64,000 bases of DNA from Ectobius pallidus (taxonomy: Eukaryota > Arthropoda > Insecta > Blattodea > Ectobiidae): NCBI GenBank assembly GCA_964059195.1, contig CAXKWD010000008.1, positions 46,305,502 through 46,369,501 on the forward strand, written 5' to 3'. The notes below the pieces were generated by a model. It searched no databases and was not told where the DNA came from. It saw only the letters and a list, made by a program, of their open reading frames with translations. The position numbers and the translations under genes are program-made. Below are positions 34,016 to 44,643 of the stretch, piece by piece; position 1 is the stretch's first letter, and each line of letters starts with the position of its first letter.

Positions 34016-34263
34016 ACTGCTTACTCATAGAGCACACCTCAACAGTTCCACAAAAACGTAAGTAAAATTTCAAAACAGTTAAGAATAGAAAAACACTAAT
34101 TAAATTCTAGATATCAATAATTACAGCAATAACATCACCTCTGCATTATTTAACACTACACAGAATATTTTAATAACTACATTTTTATTATTCCATCTAA
34201 TAAGGCATACATGTGATCTACTTTTCTAAACTTGTTAATAAACTTTTTTAATTTTAGTGTTGG

Positions 34264-34314
34264 ATATTACGACTGATGATGGCATAACTGATGCCGAAAT
34301 GCATTTCAAGATTT
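34264..34314 (+). ncRNA. Hammerhead ribozyme-like motif in the Penelope 3' region
   Basis: CTGATGA (34273-34279) is followed by a stem-loop GGCAT-AACTG-ATGCC (5 bp, 34281-34295) and GAAA (34296-34299), the order of a type I hammerhead core. GAAATGCATTTC is self-complementary and could give a short stem III, better in a dimer. One unpaired T lies between CTGATGA and stem II, and stem I would be short with an internal loop. Hammerheads in Penelope-like elements are documented; cleavage by this copy is not shown. Confidence 0.5.
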
Positions 34315-34734
34315 TGGATTTTTAAAAGAACCAACACATTATATTGAGCTGAGAACGAAGTTAAAACTAGATACAAATACAACAGTTCAAGACAACTTAA
34401 ACTTGTATTAATTTACACCTTCTACTTATCAATATAAAGATATTTGGACTATCTAAAATTAAAAATATACTGAATATGTAATCATCCTCAATTGTGAAGT
34501 AGTGATATTACAAAAACAACTCTATCACAACCTTATAGTTCATCCATTTAATAGATTTGCTTATGATTCCATCACTAATTAAACTAAGCAATGAAATATG
34601 AAAGTAAAAGAATAAACAAAAAACAGTAAAAATCTATTATCCAATAAATATTAACCTTCTGAGGTAATATATCACAATTTTTAAAGATAAGTTATTTGAA
34701 AACTAAGTATTTTACTGTACTCATATTTTGATGA

Positions 34735-34902
34735 GACTGTAATTAAGTGTGGCTTATTGTGTAAGATTTTAATAAAAAATTTTATTACTTGACTGTAATT
34801 AAGTGTGACTAATTGTGTGAGATTTTAATATGAAATTTTATTACTTGACTGCAATTAAATGTGACTAATTGTGTAAGATTTTAATATTAAATTTTATTAC
34901 TT
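34735..34902 (+). repeat. 56-bp tandem repeat, 3 copies, in the Penelope 3' region
   Basis: Each unit starts GACTG(T/C)AATTAA(G/A)TGTG and ends TTTTATTACTT. A few substitutions distinguish them. Confidence 0.9.
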
Positions 34903-36779
34903 GACAATACAATAGACTTGTATAACAATATTATTTATTATTAATGTAATGTATTAATGTAAATGTAACTTGTTTTTATGACTATATTGCATAACAAAAG
35001 TTAGTTATAAATAAGCTACTAAGCTTCATATGCAATGATATAATGTAATTTTATCCTTATGACTATATTGTATATCAAAAACAGTTATGAAACAATAAAT
35101 AACAGTAAAATATAAATCTATATACTTTCTACGTCTTCAGCTCCAATATCGTGTTAGGTTTCTTATTATATACTAGTGCTTAAGGCTGAAACTTAAACTA
35201 TTATATTCATCATAAATATAATCTATATTTTGGGAAACTTTTAATTATCTTCCATTATTCATACAATAAGTAGCCTATGTTTATAAATCTGGCGCAATGT
35301 TATAGGAGGGAGGAGTCAGGCGCGTGAAAATAGGTTACTGCGCATGTCTGTGATAACAATTCATGCTAGAGCCTGCAAACTTTTCTTATAGTACAGAAAC
35401 TGTCCGCGAGAGCTTTGCGAACAGAAGATTGAAATCAGAATCACGGATTCTCGCTTTGCGAACGCGTGTGGAGAAAGAGCGCATGCGCGAACGATTTGTT
35501 CCTGGTTTCTGACTGCTTTGCGAACAAACCTATTAACAAATTATGTCATATTAATTCTGATTCGATGAGATTTGCCGCCCTGAGTTAGGTTTCGCCAATA
35601 AGGTTAATTGATTACGTCATTATCAGAATTACCATTCAATTCATTAATTGAAGTCCCTAATTAAAGACAATGACTTTTCCTTTAATTGTTTAGTCAAACC
35701 GTCGATATATTGAAATAACATATGAATAAGTGAGGTTAAGTGCATATATCATTCTAACATATGAGTCGCTGTTTTCCGATTAGTGGTTTTAGAGATATTT
35801 AACATGCTTTACGTTGAGACGTCATTACGGAAAACTATTAAGCTAATGTATGGAAAATGTTGCATTCATTTACTGCACGATTTTTCACCGTCTGCTTTAT
35901 GAATTCGTATGAAGTTTCTAAATTCCAATCACACAATGTGTCAAAATTTATTATTCGCTAGATTTCACGCGCTGAGGTGGGTTTAGCGTAATCTGCGGTA
36001 AGTTGGGGATGCTGAATTCGATCACAGCGCCTCTGGTAAGCATTTGACGAACGACGATTGTAAACAATATGGCAGCTCTCTTAAGCATGAAAGTGTTCAA
36101 AATTACACGAAATAATTCCTTATACTCACTAAGGCAAACAAAATTACATGAAAATTTACTAATTATGTTAGCACTTGTAATGGCAAATGTAAATTACATC
36201 TAGTAGAAAATATCTGCATTACCTTGAAACATTAACCTTAAATTCTTAGGTTATATGCTCATGTTTCAACATACTCGCCTGCTGGATTGAAACGCGGTGC
36301 GTTCAATCCATTTAATGCACATCTCAATATGAAAAATAATGAAAATGGAAAATAGTAGTAGAAATAGACACTGGTGAACATACCAAGTATGCACGAGTGA
36401 CTTAACCCAAGACACCAATAGGCTTAGTGCCTTGGGGAACATGTTCAATAACGCTCGTGGCGTCGTGATAAGGTCAGGTCAACCTGAGGGGTTGCTTGCC
36501 AAGTTCCGTCGATTATAATGAAAGGGGTGATAAATTTTCACAATGGTTCGTCCGAGAACGGATTTAGATCAAATTTGGACGCTCCTTTGATTAAGTATTC
36601 AATAAACTTTGTCAATAAAGAGCGAGAGGTCAAAACAACTGCCGAGGAGATGCTGGAATCTCAACCCTAGGGCTCCAGAAATCACCCATAATATATGGGA
36701 ATGAAGCAATGTATAAAACTGTTGAATGTATGCATTAATTGAAGATTGTAAGTACATCGATACTGAAGCTTGAATGAGT

Positions 36780-37620
36780 TTATTCGTCTTCAATAGGCAC
36801 TGGAGCTAGTTTGACAATGGGGCGTTTGTACAGACCGGTGTGAGTCCGAACTGTTACGACTCGTACCAAGCCATCTGGACCTGGGTGAATCTGATCAATA
36901 ATGGTACAAACTGTTGTTGTGTGTTCCAGCGAGAACATAGAGAGTATCCGCCAGGATGTAATGGCAGTTCAGACCGTTCAAGGCGTTCACTTAGAATGCC
37001 ATCTTGGTCTGGGAATGGATAAACAGAAGCAGTACCGTACGTGACAGTTTTTAGGTTAAAAACATTGATTAGGTCAGTAGGCGAGCTTCTCCACAAGATT
37101 TGCTGGAATGGCTGGTGCTCTGAATGTATCATAACCTGACGATACATTTTAGCGATGTCCGCCGTAAATGCAATGGGGTTTAGGCGGAAACGCAACAAGA
37201 TAGAGAACAAGTCGGGTTGAACCGTAGGACCTACGGCAAGTATGTCATTAAGGGATTTGCCGTTTGACGACTTGGCTGAAGCGTCAAACACCACGCGAAG
37301 TTTCGTGGTAGTGCTTGAGGGTTTCAAGGCTGGTTGATGTGGAATAAAGTAGTCGAAAGAAGAGTGAATAGTAGGGTCCGCTGGCTCCATGTGGTCTAGG
37401 CGTTCGTACTCCGCCATGAAATTAACATATTCAGTAGAGAGAGATTGATTGCCAGCTAGACGCCTTTCTAAGGATAAGAGTCTCTTATGAGCTTGTAGTT
37501 TAGTACTACCAAGAGTTTCTGGTTCAGCAACGAACGGTAGTTTGACTATGTATCTACCGTCAGAATCCCTTGTAGTGTTTTCTACGAAATGTTGTTCGCA
37601 GAATGATTCATTGGGAAAGG
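36780..37620 (-). pseudogene. BEL/Pao pol remnant: early RT joined to integrase tail
   Basis: From 37620 the frame continues gag-protease after a one-base change in a run of A: NEAPFPNESFCEQHFVENTT, then KLPFVAEPETLGSTKLQAHK. RT blocks follow: LRVVFDASAKSSNGKSLNDI, AFTADIAKMYRQVMI with the first catalytic Asp, and TVTYGTAS. Near 37000-36930 the sequence jumps to the extreme integrase C-terminus: IHPGPDGLVRVVTVRTHTG and YKRPIVKLAPVPIEDE, stop at 36780. RT palm YVDD, RNase H and the integrase core are missing, that is most of pol. This is how BEL/Pao pols begin and end. Confidence 0.85.
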
Positions 37621-37628
37621 GGGCTTCA

Positions 37629-39860
37629 TTAGAAATTTTTTTCTAACTCCCAGAACTTAGTTAACTGATCGCTAACAGCCTGGTCCGAAGTTAGAAAAGC
37701 AGAGTAATGTGACGAAGTCACACGCGTGGAAGGAACGTTGTTAGGAGTGGTCGATGACTTACGACCTGAGTGGAATCGTCTTGAAGATCGAGGTTGTTTG
37801 CTAGGATTAGCTGAAGGCAATTTCCCAGAAACATACCAACCTAAGTGAGAGTTTTGTATGACAGGAAGCTGCGGGGCAGTAATTTGCCCTGGGCAGACGA
37901 TTTGGGAACAAATTTCCACTCCCAGTAAGAGATCAACATATTTGGGTGTGTGGAAATGTGGGTCGGCGAAAGTAAGATTGGGTGGAATATCCCATGTGCG
38001 AGTATCAATTGGTGTACTAGGTAGTTTTGTGGTAATGATTTCTGGTACGACGATGGCATCTGCATCATAACACCAAGAGGTCGCATTGGAATGAATTGAA
38101 ATTGGTACCACTATATGAGTACTCACTTGGGATGAGATTATTCCAGTGAGTGTAATACGCTGAGAATAGGATGGCAGATGAAGACGATTAGATAATCGAC
38201 TGCTAATTAAGTTACAAGTGAAACCAGTATCGAGCAACGCCGTTGCTTCGACTGGATAACCATTGGAGTCGTTAATGAGAACTGTAGCTGTGGGCAATAG
38301 ACAGCTCTGCTGTGATGTACGAGAAGCTACAACACCAGCACTATTAGCCGGTTGGGCATTTGGATCGTGAAGAAGAGTGCTATGCCTTAGGGAACAGGTT
38401 TTGCATCTGTAAGTGTTGCAATAAGAAGAATGACCCTTTGGCGAAAGACAAACATTACATATCTTGTGGGATCGAACAAATTGGTCTCGTTGCCTGAGAT
38501 CCATTGCTCTGAAAGCATCACAATAGAATAGGTTATGCACTATGAGCTTCTTGCAACAAATGCAACGAGAGTGATCATTAGATTTATTCCTAGTGTTATT
38601 TGGGGTGGTAGTAGGAGTAATCTTCACATTATTGTGAGAATTATTATTTGATTGTGACTTTATGGCTGAATCAGTCATTTGGAGGACCCGCACCTTGGTT
38701 TCGAGAAAGTTGAAGAGATCCTGAAGAGAGGGTAATCTGTCCTGTTTGACAGAAGATTCCCAACCTTTAATGATGTTCGGTTGAAGCTTATCAAGAATAA
38801 TTTTAGAGATAATTAGGTCTGTCAATCTAACATCCGTGTTGAGTGACTGTAACGCATGCACAGTACTAACGAAGTGGTCTAGATATCGCTGCAGGGATTC
38901 TGCATTATTCCTTTCAAGATGTGGGGGCGCGAACAAATGTTCCAGGTGTGTGTTTGCGATAAGACGATCATTGTCAAACCTTTCTGACAACGTACGCCAT
39001 GCACTGTCAAAAGTAGCTGATGAAACTGAGATGTTTCTTATGACTGACATAACCTCAGCCGTTAGGCAAGATTTCAGGTACTGAAACTTGTCCATTTCTG
39101 AAATATGCTGATTATTAAGAATTAGAGAGGTAAAGGTGTCACGAAATTCGATCCAAGCTGCTGGATCGCCTGAAAATCGTGGGAGTCTGATCTCTGGCAG
39201 TTTTGGTAACGTTGATGGCGGAGTGTCTAACGACCAACGTTGACTACTAGAGGAATGCTCAGGTTGATAGATCTCCTTGTGTTTAGTAATTAGATAATTG
39301 AGATAGGCCAGAGCTTTACGGCAATTTGCTTCGACGTCCTTATACCCTTCAATCTCTTGAAATTGAGAATATTCAACCTCGTATTGTTCAATAAGCTACT
39401 CAAATTTGGTGCGAAGAATGACACACTCATGATAAGCGAGTTCATTCTCTATAACAAACTCATAAATGATTTGCCTGTAATCATCTAATTGAGATCTGAC
39501 ACGGTTAAGTTTAGCAAGATTGATTTGCGCTTCCTCATGGGCAGCGGCTTGGAGTAAACTGTCTTCATGAGCCTTAATTAGGCCCTTGGCATATGAGACA
39601 GCTTTAAAAACTGCATCTTCTACCGAATCTGCATATTTCAGTTCGGCATCTGAGAAATCTAATTGAGTGATTTGAGTTTGGATTTCCTCAAACCTCTTGT
39701 GTGTTTCTTGTAGCCTTTCCTTTCGAGAGAGAAGTTCTTGAAAGGATGCTTCGTTAGTGATCACATAGCCTGAGATGTGATTCACTTAGCGAGTAATTTG
39801 AGCCTTTAGTGGAGCGCGCTTAGACCTCAAGGCATTAATGTTTGACTCTACAGTCGCCAT
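37629..39860 (-). pseudogene. BEL/Pao gag and aspartic protease, two in-frame stops
   Basis: From an ATG at 39860 the frame reads MATVESNINALRSKRAPLKA, then a stop near 39787, a helical gag N-terminus (39785-39396), a stop TAG at 39393-39395, and an open run to 37629. Conserved blocks: LPRFSGDPAAWIEFRDTF, FQYLKSCL, a zinc-finger region (CICCKKL, ICNVCLSPKGHSSYC, CKTC...H) and the protease VEATALLDTGFTCNLIS with the DTG-type active site. Gag packages the RNA; the protease matures it. Two point stops against a large pol deletion suggest the deletion ended its life as an autonomous element. Confidence 0.85.
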
Positions 39861-40308
39861 TTTGAAATGAATATGAGCAAATATCTATAAGTTAAAAAAC
39901 CCGCTCGCCTGCGTCTTGGCTTACTGGGGCCTAGCAAAGATTTCACTATGTGATGTGAAAATGATTATGTATTGAGTTGCCTAGCACCTTGTCGCTATGA
40001 AGGCATAAGTAATGATAATGTATTACTTGAGCGTAATGTTGCAAGTGTCAGTGTAACTTGTGTTTGAGTATTGTGTTAGGCATTGGCTGCACAACCTAAC
40101 CTTAAAAACTAACACTTTGCATGCAACTCACTGGGCATACGCATGCCACTGCTTACCTTAACTCAAAAACTGCACTCATTTAGAAAAAACACAGGTGGAC
40201 TTAACAAACTAGCAATCTCCAGATTTATTTAAATGCTGCACTGAGAACACGTGCGGCAGAAGGATAAAACAATGCACTGGAAGGATCCAAGGGCCGGAGG
40301 ACCAACAA
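39861..40308 (-). other. BEL leader with primer-binding site
   Basis: Between the 5' LTR and the gag ATG. Directly after the LTR end, on the coding strand, is TTGTTGGTCCTCCGGCCC (40291-40308), in the position of a primer-binding site. The tRNA was not identified. Confidence 0.55.
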
Positions 40309-40691
40309 TGTAGGGGTCAGGCGTCTGGTAAGACGGACCGTATAAGAAGGAAAGGGGAAAAGGATAAAAAATGAATTTGGACCCTACATCGTAAACCAAA
40401 AAATAAGAAGTGTTCACATACCTTGGGGTTAGTAATTTATTTATTAAGTCAAATACTGGAGGTTGCTATTTGTTAGTGAAGTGAGCGGCGAAGGCACTGA
40501 TTACTCATATAGAAATAGAAACAAATAAATTTAAGAAATTTAACACTGTTTGAAACACCGTCTTAAGTTGAACGATTGATAGATTTAGATCTTCTTGAGT
40601 ATTGTTCTCTTGAGGTTGACTTGAGGTTGATGTGATGACTGCGACACAATCTTGATGTTAGTCACGTTGGCATGAGCAATGAATAATAATT

Positions 40692-41479
40692 AATAATTAG
40701 GAAATCGCACTCAAATGAGCATTTTTATGATAAGAGTTTGATGCTCTGTTGCATACTCCTTGAGCGATCTCTTTCTCCTTGTGCACATTTCAAGATGGTA
40801 CTTTTCACATCTCTTCCCGCACAGCTCACATACACATTTCTCACATGGACTGTGCCACTTCTTCTCGGTGCATATCTTGTAATGAAATCCGTGCACTGCG
40901 TAGCGTGTAAACATATGTCTCATTTAAAAGTTAGCTTTTGTCCAATTTCTGTCTATCATTGCAGTCGTCCCATAAAAGTCTCGGTCTATTTCTTTCCTCT
41001 TTTCTCGTCTTCTCCGGAGAGCTTCTTCTGAGTTGTCAGTAGATGGCAGCAAATGTTTCAGTCTCAAATCCTCCAAGTAAAATGTCTCCCTTGCCATCTC
41101 ATATACCATCCTTGATGGGGTGTACTTGGAGAGCCCTAATGCCTTCTTCAGGTATTTGGCCTTTATACTCTCGATTCTTTCTAACTGGGCAACAGTTAGG
41201 TGATTCCATATGATCTGTATTCCATATTCTGCACATGGAGAGACCTTCGCTGCGAATAACTTCATGGCTGTGTCTAATGATATTAGTCTCAAATGCTGGA
41301 TGTCGTTCATGCTTCTTACTGCTGCCGGTGCTCCGGTGCTTCAGGGTCCGAAAGCTGCACACGTGGCTGCAATTGTACGGCACATGCAGTCTGAGAGGGC
41401 TTGCAAAAACAGGGCAGTGCTCCCCTTAAAGAGTAATAAAGATGACTCAAATGAAGAAACTAAAGGAAAATTAAAGAAG
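40692..41479 (-). mobile_element. 5'-truncated LINE fragment inside the BEL LTR
   Basis: 788 bp bounded by a 12-bp duplication TGAATAATAATT (40680-40691, 41480-41491). The other LTR shows the uninterrupted site. It carries only the C-terminal part of ORF2 on the minus strand and a short 3' end. No poly(A) tail is obvious. Confidence 0.85.
40711..41400 (-). pseudogene. LINE ORF2 C-terminus with zinc knuckle
   Basis: SMNDIQHLRLISLDTAMKLF, YGIQIIWNHL, SIKAKYLKKALGLSKYTPSR, YLEDLRLKHLLPST, then a frameshift near 40920, then YAVHGFHYKICTEKKWH and CVCELCGKRCEKYHLEMC, a Cys/His knuckle. RT catalytic motifs are upstream of the truncation. I associate this type of tail with LINEs of cockroach and termite genomes, which is the main basis for the host guess. 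It parallels the decayed fragment at 17700-18110. Confidence 0.7.
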
Positions 41480-41584
41480 TGAATAATAATTCCCATCACC
41501 AAGATTTGGCGAAATAAATTTCCAGTGTTGTACAACCTTGCCAAGGAGAATAATGAAATAGTTACATGTTGTACAGTGTTCTAT

Positions 41585-41663
41585 TGTGAAGCACTTGGAG
41601 GTTATGAGCGACGTACTACATAGTGTTGTGTTGTGAAGCACTTGGAGGTTATGAGCGACATTC
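41585..41663. repeat. LTR tandem repeat, 2 copies
   Basis: Counterpart of 30761-30886; the second unit ends early at GAGCGACATTC. Confidence 0.9.
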
Positions 41664-43142
41664 TTACAAATTGTATGAAGGCGAAGCGTAGTATAACACA
41701 CTACGTTGTAGCAGTAATATATATAGGCGAAGCGTAGTATATGGAATGTCTTAATAGAAACTAATTAGAAGATCCATGTTGTAAGTGGCGACACAGCCAC
41801 GTGCTGTTATTGACGATTCATGGCAGCTGAAACTAACTGGTAACCATGATGTCTTTGTTTGGCCGAAAAATCGGCGACAAAATTGCGTGCAGTTCTTGAG
41901 AATTTTACTGGCGAAAAAGGCGGGCGTGGATTGCCCCGAGCGATTTTTATACGCATTGATTGCGCAATTGGTATAACATAAACAAATTTTGTCATATTAA
42001 TTCTGATTCGATGAGATTTGCCGCCCTGAGTTAGGTTTCGCCAATAAGGTTAATTGATTACGTCATTATCAGAATTACCATTCAATTCATTAATTGAAGT
42101 CCCTAATTAAAGACAATGACTTTTCCTTTAATTGTTTAGTCAAACCGTCGATATATTGAAATAACATATGAATAAGTGAGGTTAAGTGCATATATCATTC
42201 TAACATATGAGTCGCTGTTTTCCGATTAGTGGTTTTAGAGATATTTAACATGCTTTACGTTGTGACGTCATTACGGAAAACTATTAAACTAATGTATGGA
42301 AAATGCTGTATTCATTTACTGCACGATTTTTCACCGTCTGCTTTATGAATTCGTATGAAGTTTCTAAATTCCAATCACACAATGTGTCGAAATTTATTAT
42401 TCGCTAGATTTCACGCGCTGAGGTGGTTTTAGCGTAATCTGCGGTAAGTTGGGGATGCTGAATTCGATCACAGCGCCTCTGGTGAGCATTTGACGAACGA
42501 CGATTGTAAACAATATGGCAGCTCTCTTAAGCATGAAAGTATTCAAAATTACACGAAATAATTCCTTATACTCACTAAGGCAAACAAAATTACATGAAAA
42601 TTTACTAATTATGTTAGCACTTGTAATGGCAAATGTAAATTACATCTAGTAGAAAATATCTGGACTCAACTTTGGAATATGTCCCTTAAAAAAAAAGTTG
42701 CCGTTTCATGCGTATTTTTTGTTGTTCAGAATGTTTAAGGCCCCTACGCGTCATTGACATTTTTTCTGCATTTTTTTTAATTACACAAACATTTATATCA
42801 TTTATTTATATTAACAGATTAATTGCACATTCGATGGATTCTTTACTTACCAGGCATGCGCCATTTTGGATTGGAGACGTCATGTACTGCTGCCAACATT
42901 GCTGGAATTGTCTACCCTATTCCACGCTGCCAATTTCCAACGTGAAGACACTGACTCTCATGCGCAATTTCGTAACGCTACAAGTGACGCTACGGGTGAA
43001 GCTGCAGCTAGCACTTCCAATAAATTAAATGTACCGAAATGTGTGTTTGATCTACTTGTGATGGAAATGAATGTATGCAATTCTAAAATTAGTAGGCCTA
43101 CAATACCTCAAACACTAGTACAATATTTACAATAATAATAAT

Positions 43143-43924
43143 CAGTGCTTTTTTTGTGACGGTACTCAACGGTACGCAGTACCGGCACCTTTTTTAAAAA
43201 TAAAATTTGGATATTACTCAGAATATTTCTATCACAATTCCCATTAAGTTATGTTTTATTTAAAATGAAGCTTGTTTGTTGGTTTGTTATATGATAGTTT
43301 CTGTTAATTGCCGTGGCTACTGGACTGCAAGAGGGTTGGGGGTGGGTTTTTCCATGCCTCAGCAAACTGTTCCTGTGGTCAAGGCCATTCTAACAGTATA
43401 AGAATTGCACCAAGTGCAGTTAATGCTAACGTAGTAACAAACAAGTAGTAAGTAGCTAACCACCGTAGTTAATTAGGGGTTAGTGCGTGTTTAAATTTCT
43501 GGATTCGTTGCTTACATATAATTTGAAAAGAAAACCCTTGGTTTGTGTTGCACAGGCAAGTGAATTCATAGTTGTTTAGTACGATTATAGGAACAAGGGT
43601 TGCACGTGGTTCACAAGTAGAGAAGTGAAATGAGCAAAATATGTAATTATTTTGTACTGGTGCACATTAAAAGAAAGCATGACGATCTTTTTGAAATATC
43701 TCATAATCCTGCAAACAGTGAATAAACTAAATCTGAAGAGTACGTCGCAAGTACCGGTAATTTTACTGCAATTCAAGGGAGAAACATTTCTGGCCATGAT
43801 AGGCCCGATTGTTGGATATTAACCTTGAAAAATGTCTCCTGGGAGAAGTGTGGGAGCTCCCGTGAGATTCAGTTAAAACATTTCTATGAGTACCGCCACC
43901 TTTTTGGTTAGAAAAAAAGCACTG
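43143..43924. mobile_element. hAT MITE nested in the Merlin element
   Basis: Left CAGTGCTTTTTTTGTGACGG, right ...TTAGAAAAAAAGCACTG, with GTACCG(C/G)CACCTTTTT also shared inward. ATAATAAT flanks both ends (8 bp), within an AAT-rich target that partly confounds the duplication. 782 bp, non-coding. Confidence 0.8.
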
Positions 43925-43992
43925 ATAATAATAATAATAATAATAATAATTTATGTACAAGTAAAGGCGCTAAACCTACTTAACTTTAAACT

Positions 43993-44427
43993 CTAGTCTA
44001 CAGGATAAACAGTCCTGATATCTTCTATCATTTCCTGAAACGGATCTGCTAGTCGGTGCTTACAGTCCAGACGCCACAAGTATTCTACCAAATGGGTATC
44101 TACCTGTTCGCGTCTGATACCGCCCCTGGATAGGCGTGCTCGGAAAGATCTCCAACGTGACTCGATATTGTTCGTATGAACACCAGTCACCGGATTTACG
44201 AAATGCTGGCTATGGTTTACAGTGAGATGGGCTGCGAACCCGCCACCCAGTAAGCCATTGTAGCCTCTCCAACAATCAGTATGGATTGTAGAAGCGAAAT
44301 CAACATGCTGCGCAATTAAGGCAAACAGAGTGGCAGCATCTCTATTGTTGTTGGGGCACACTACATATGTTTCACATTTTGGGACTTGAACCCATCTGCA
44401 GAACTCATGTCTGGGGTTTTGGTGCAT
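43993..44427 (-). pseudogene. Merlin transposase, C-terminal part
   Basis: 144 codons: YVVCPNNNRDAATLFALI, ADFAST-like VDFASTIHTDCWRGYNGLL with a catalytic Asp, AHLTVNHSQHFVNPVTGVHT, NNIESRWRSFRARLSRGG (the Glu region) and HLVEYLWRLDCKHR. This is the DDE core of the ISXO2-like family, cut-and-paste transposases of Merlin elements. The N-terminal zinc ribbon and first catalytic Asp are absent and no upstream frame continues them, so the gene is deleted at its 5' side. Confidence 0.85.
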
Positions 44428-44643
44428 ATATTGGCAGCAGTGACTTCAGATGTTGCCTCCATTCTTAGTCTCGGCACTTCGGGAAAAAACTTCGGGAATC
44501 TTCGCAGTTCATAGCATATCAACGTGAACTTTCGGACTTAGAAAATTTTCGAGGGACATATTCCAAAGTTTATCCAATATCTGCATTACCTTGAAACTTT
44601 AACCTTAAATTCTTAGGTTATATGCTCATGTTTCAACAATCCC

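Larger units (their letters stand above)
31420..35214 (+). mobile_element. Penelope-like element, apparently intact ORF
   Basis: A single long ORF (31541-34015) is followed by a 1.2-kb 3' region holding a hammerhead-like motif and three 56-bp tandem repeats. The target duplication AATATAATCTATATT is perfect over 15 bp (31405-31419 and 35215-35229). The 5' end is an inverted copy of the element's own beginning, as often seen in this class. The host MITE copy at 9714 shows the site without the insert. Confidence 0.9.
31207..35530 (+). mobile_element. MITE with TIR GGTTTGTTCGCAAAGC (copy 2), split by a Penelope-like element
   Basis: Ends GGTTTGTTCGCAAAGCAAATC and ...GCTTTGCGAACAAACC. Without the insert at 31420-35214 it is about 510 bp and matches the reverse complement of 9714-10195. 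The empty site is in the other LTR at about 41975-41995 (ATAACATAAACAAATT), which indicates a short TAA-like duplication. A PIF/Harbinger-type origin is possible but not shown. Confidence 0.85.
29167..36271 (-). repeat. BEL 3' LTR, carrying two nested insertions
   Basis: Homologous throughout to 40309-44638 once the inserts 29462-30556 and 31207-35530 are removed. It contains the empty sites for the LINE fragment (about 30656-30668) and the Merlin element (about 36222-36233) found in the other LTR. Confidence 0.9.
42663..44575 (-). mobile_element. Merlin (IS1016-like) DNA transposon inside the BEL LTR
   Basis: TIRs of about 25 bp share AACTTTGGAATATGTCCCT. AATATCTG is duplicated (42655-42662, 44576-44583), an 8-bp length usual for Merlin. 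The partner LTR has the empty site. The minus strand encodes part of an ISXO2/IS1595-type transposase. A hAT MITE (43143-43924) is nested within. Confidence 0.9.
29167..44638 (-). mobile_element. BEL/Pao-type LTR retrotransposon with nested insertions (15.5 kb)
   Basis: Two direct repeats (29167-36271 and 40309-44638), each beginning TGTAGGGGT and ending TTTCAACA, flank a minus-strand gag-pol remnant. ATCCC at 29162-29166 and 44639-44643 is the 5-bp target duplication. On the coding strand the LTR is TGTTGAAAC...ACCCCTACA. Without insertions the LTRs are about 1.6-1.7 kb. Pol has lost everything between early RT and the integrase tail, so the copy depends on others. Confidence 0.9.
40309..44638 (-). 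repeat. BEL 5' LTR, carrying two nested insertions
   Basis: Aligns to 29167-36271 after removing 40692-41479 (LINE) and 42663-44575 (Merlin). It preserves the empty sites of the CCCTAGTAGCAC element and of the GGTTTGTTCGC MITE. Tandem repeat 41585-41663 has two copies against three in the partner. Confidence 0.9.

Noticed and set aside
36530..36560. TTCACAATGGTTCGTCCGAG as a second LTR end plus primer-binding site
   Set aside because: Suggestive wording, but no second LTR pair fits and it lies in the 3' part of the BEL interior.
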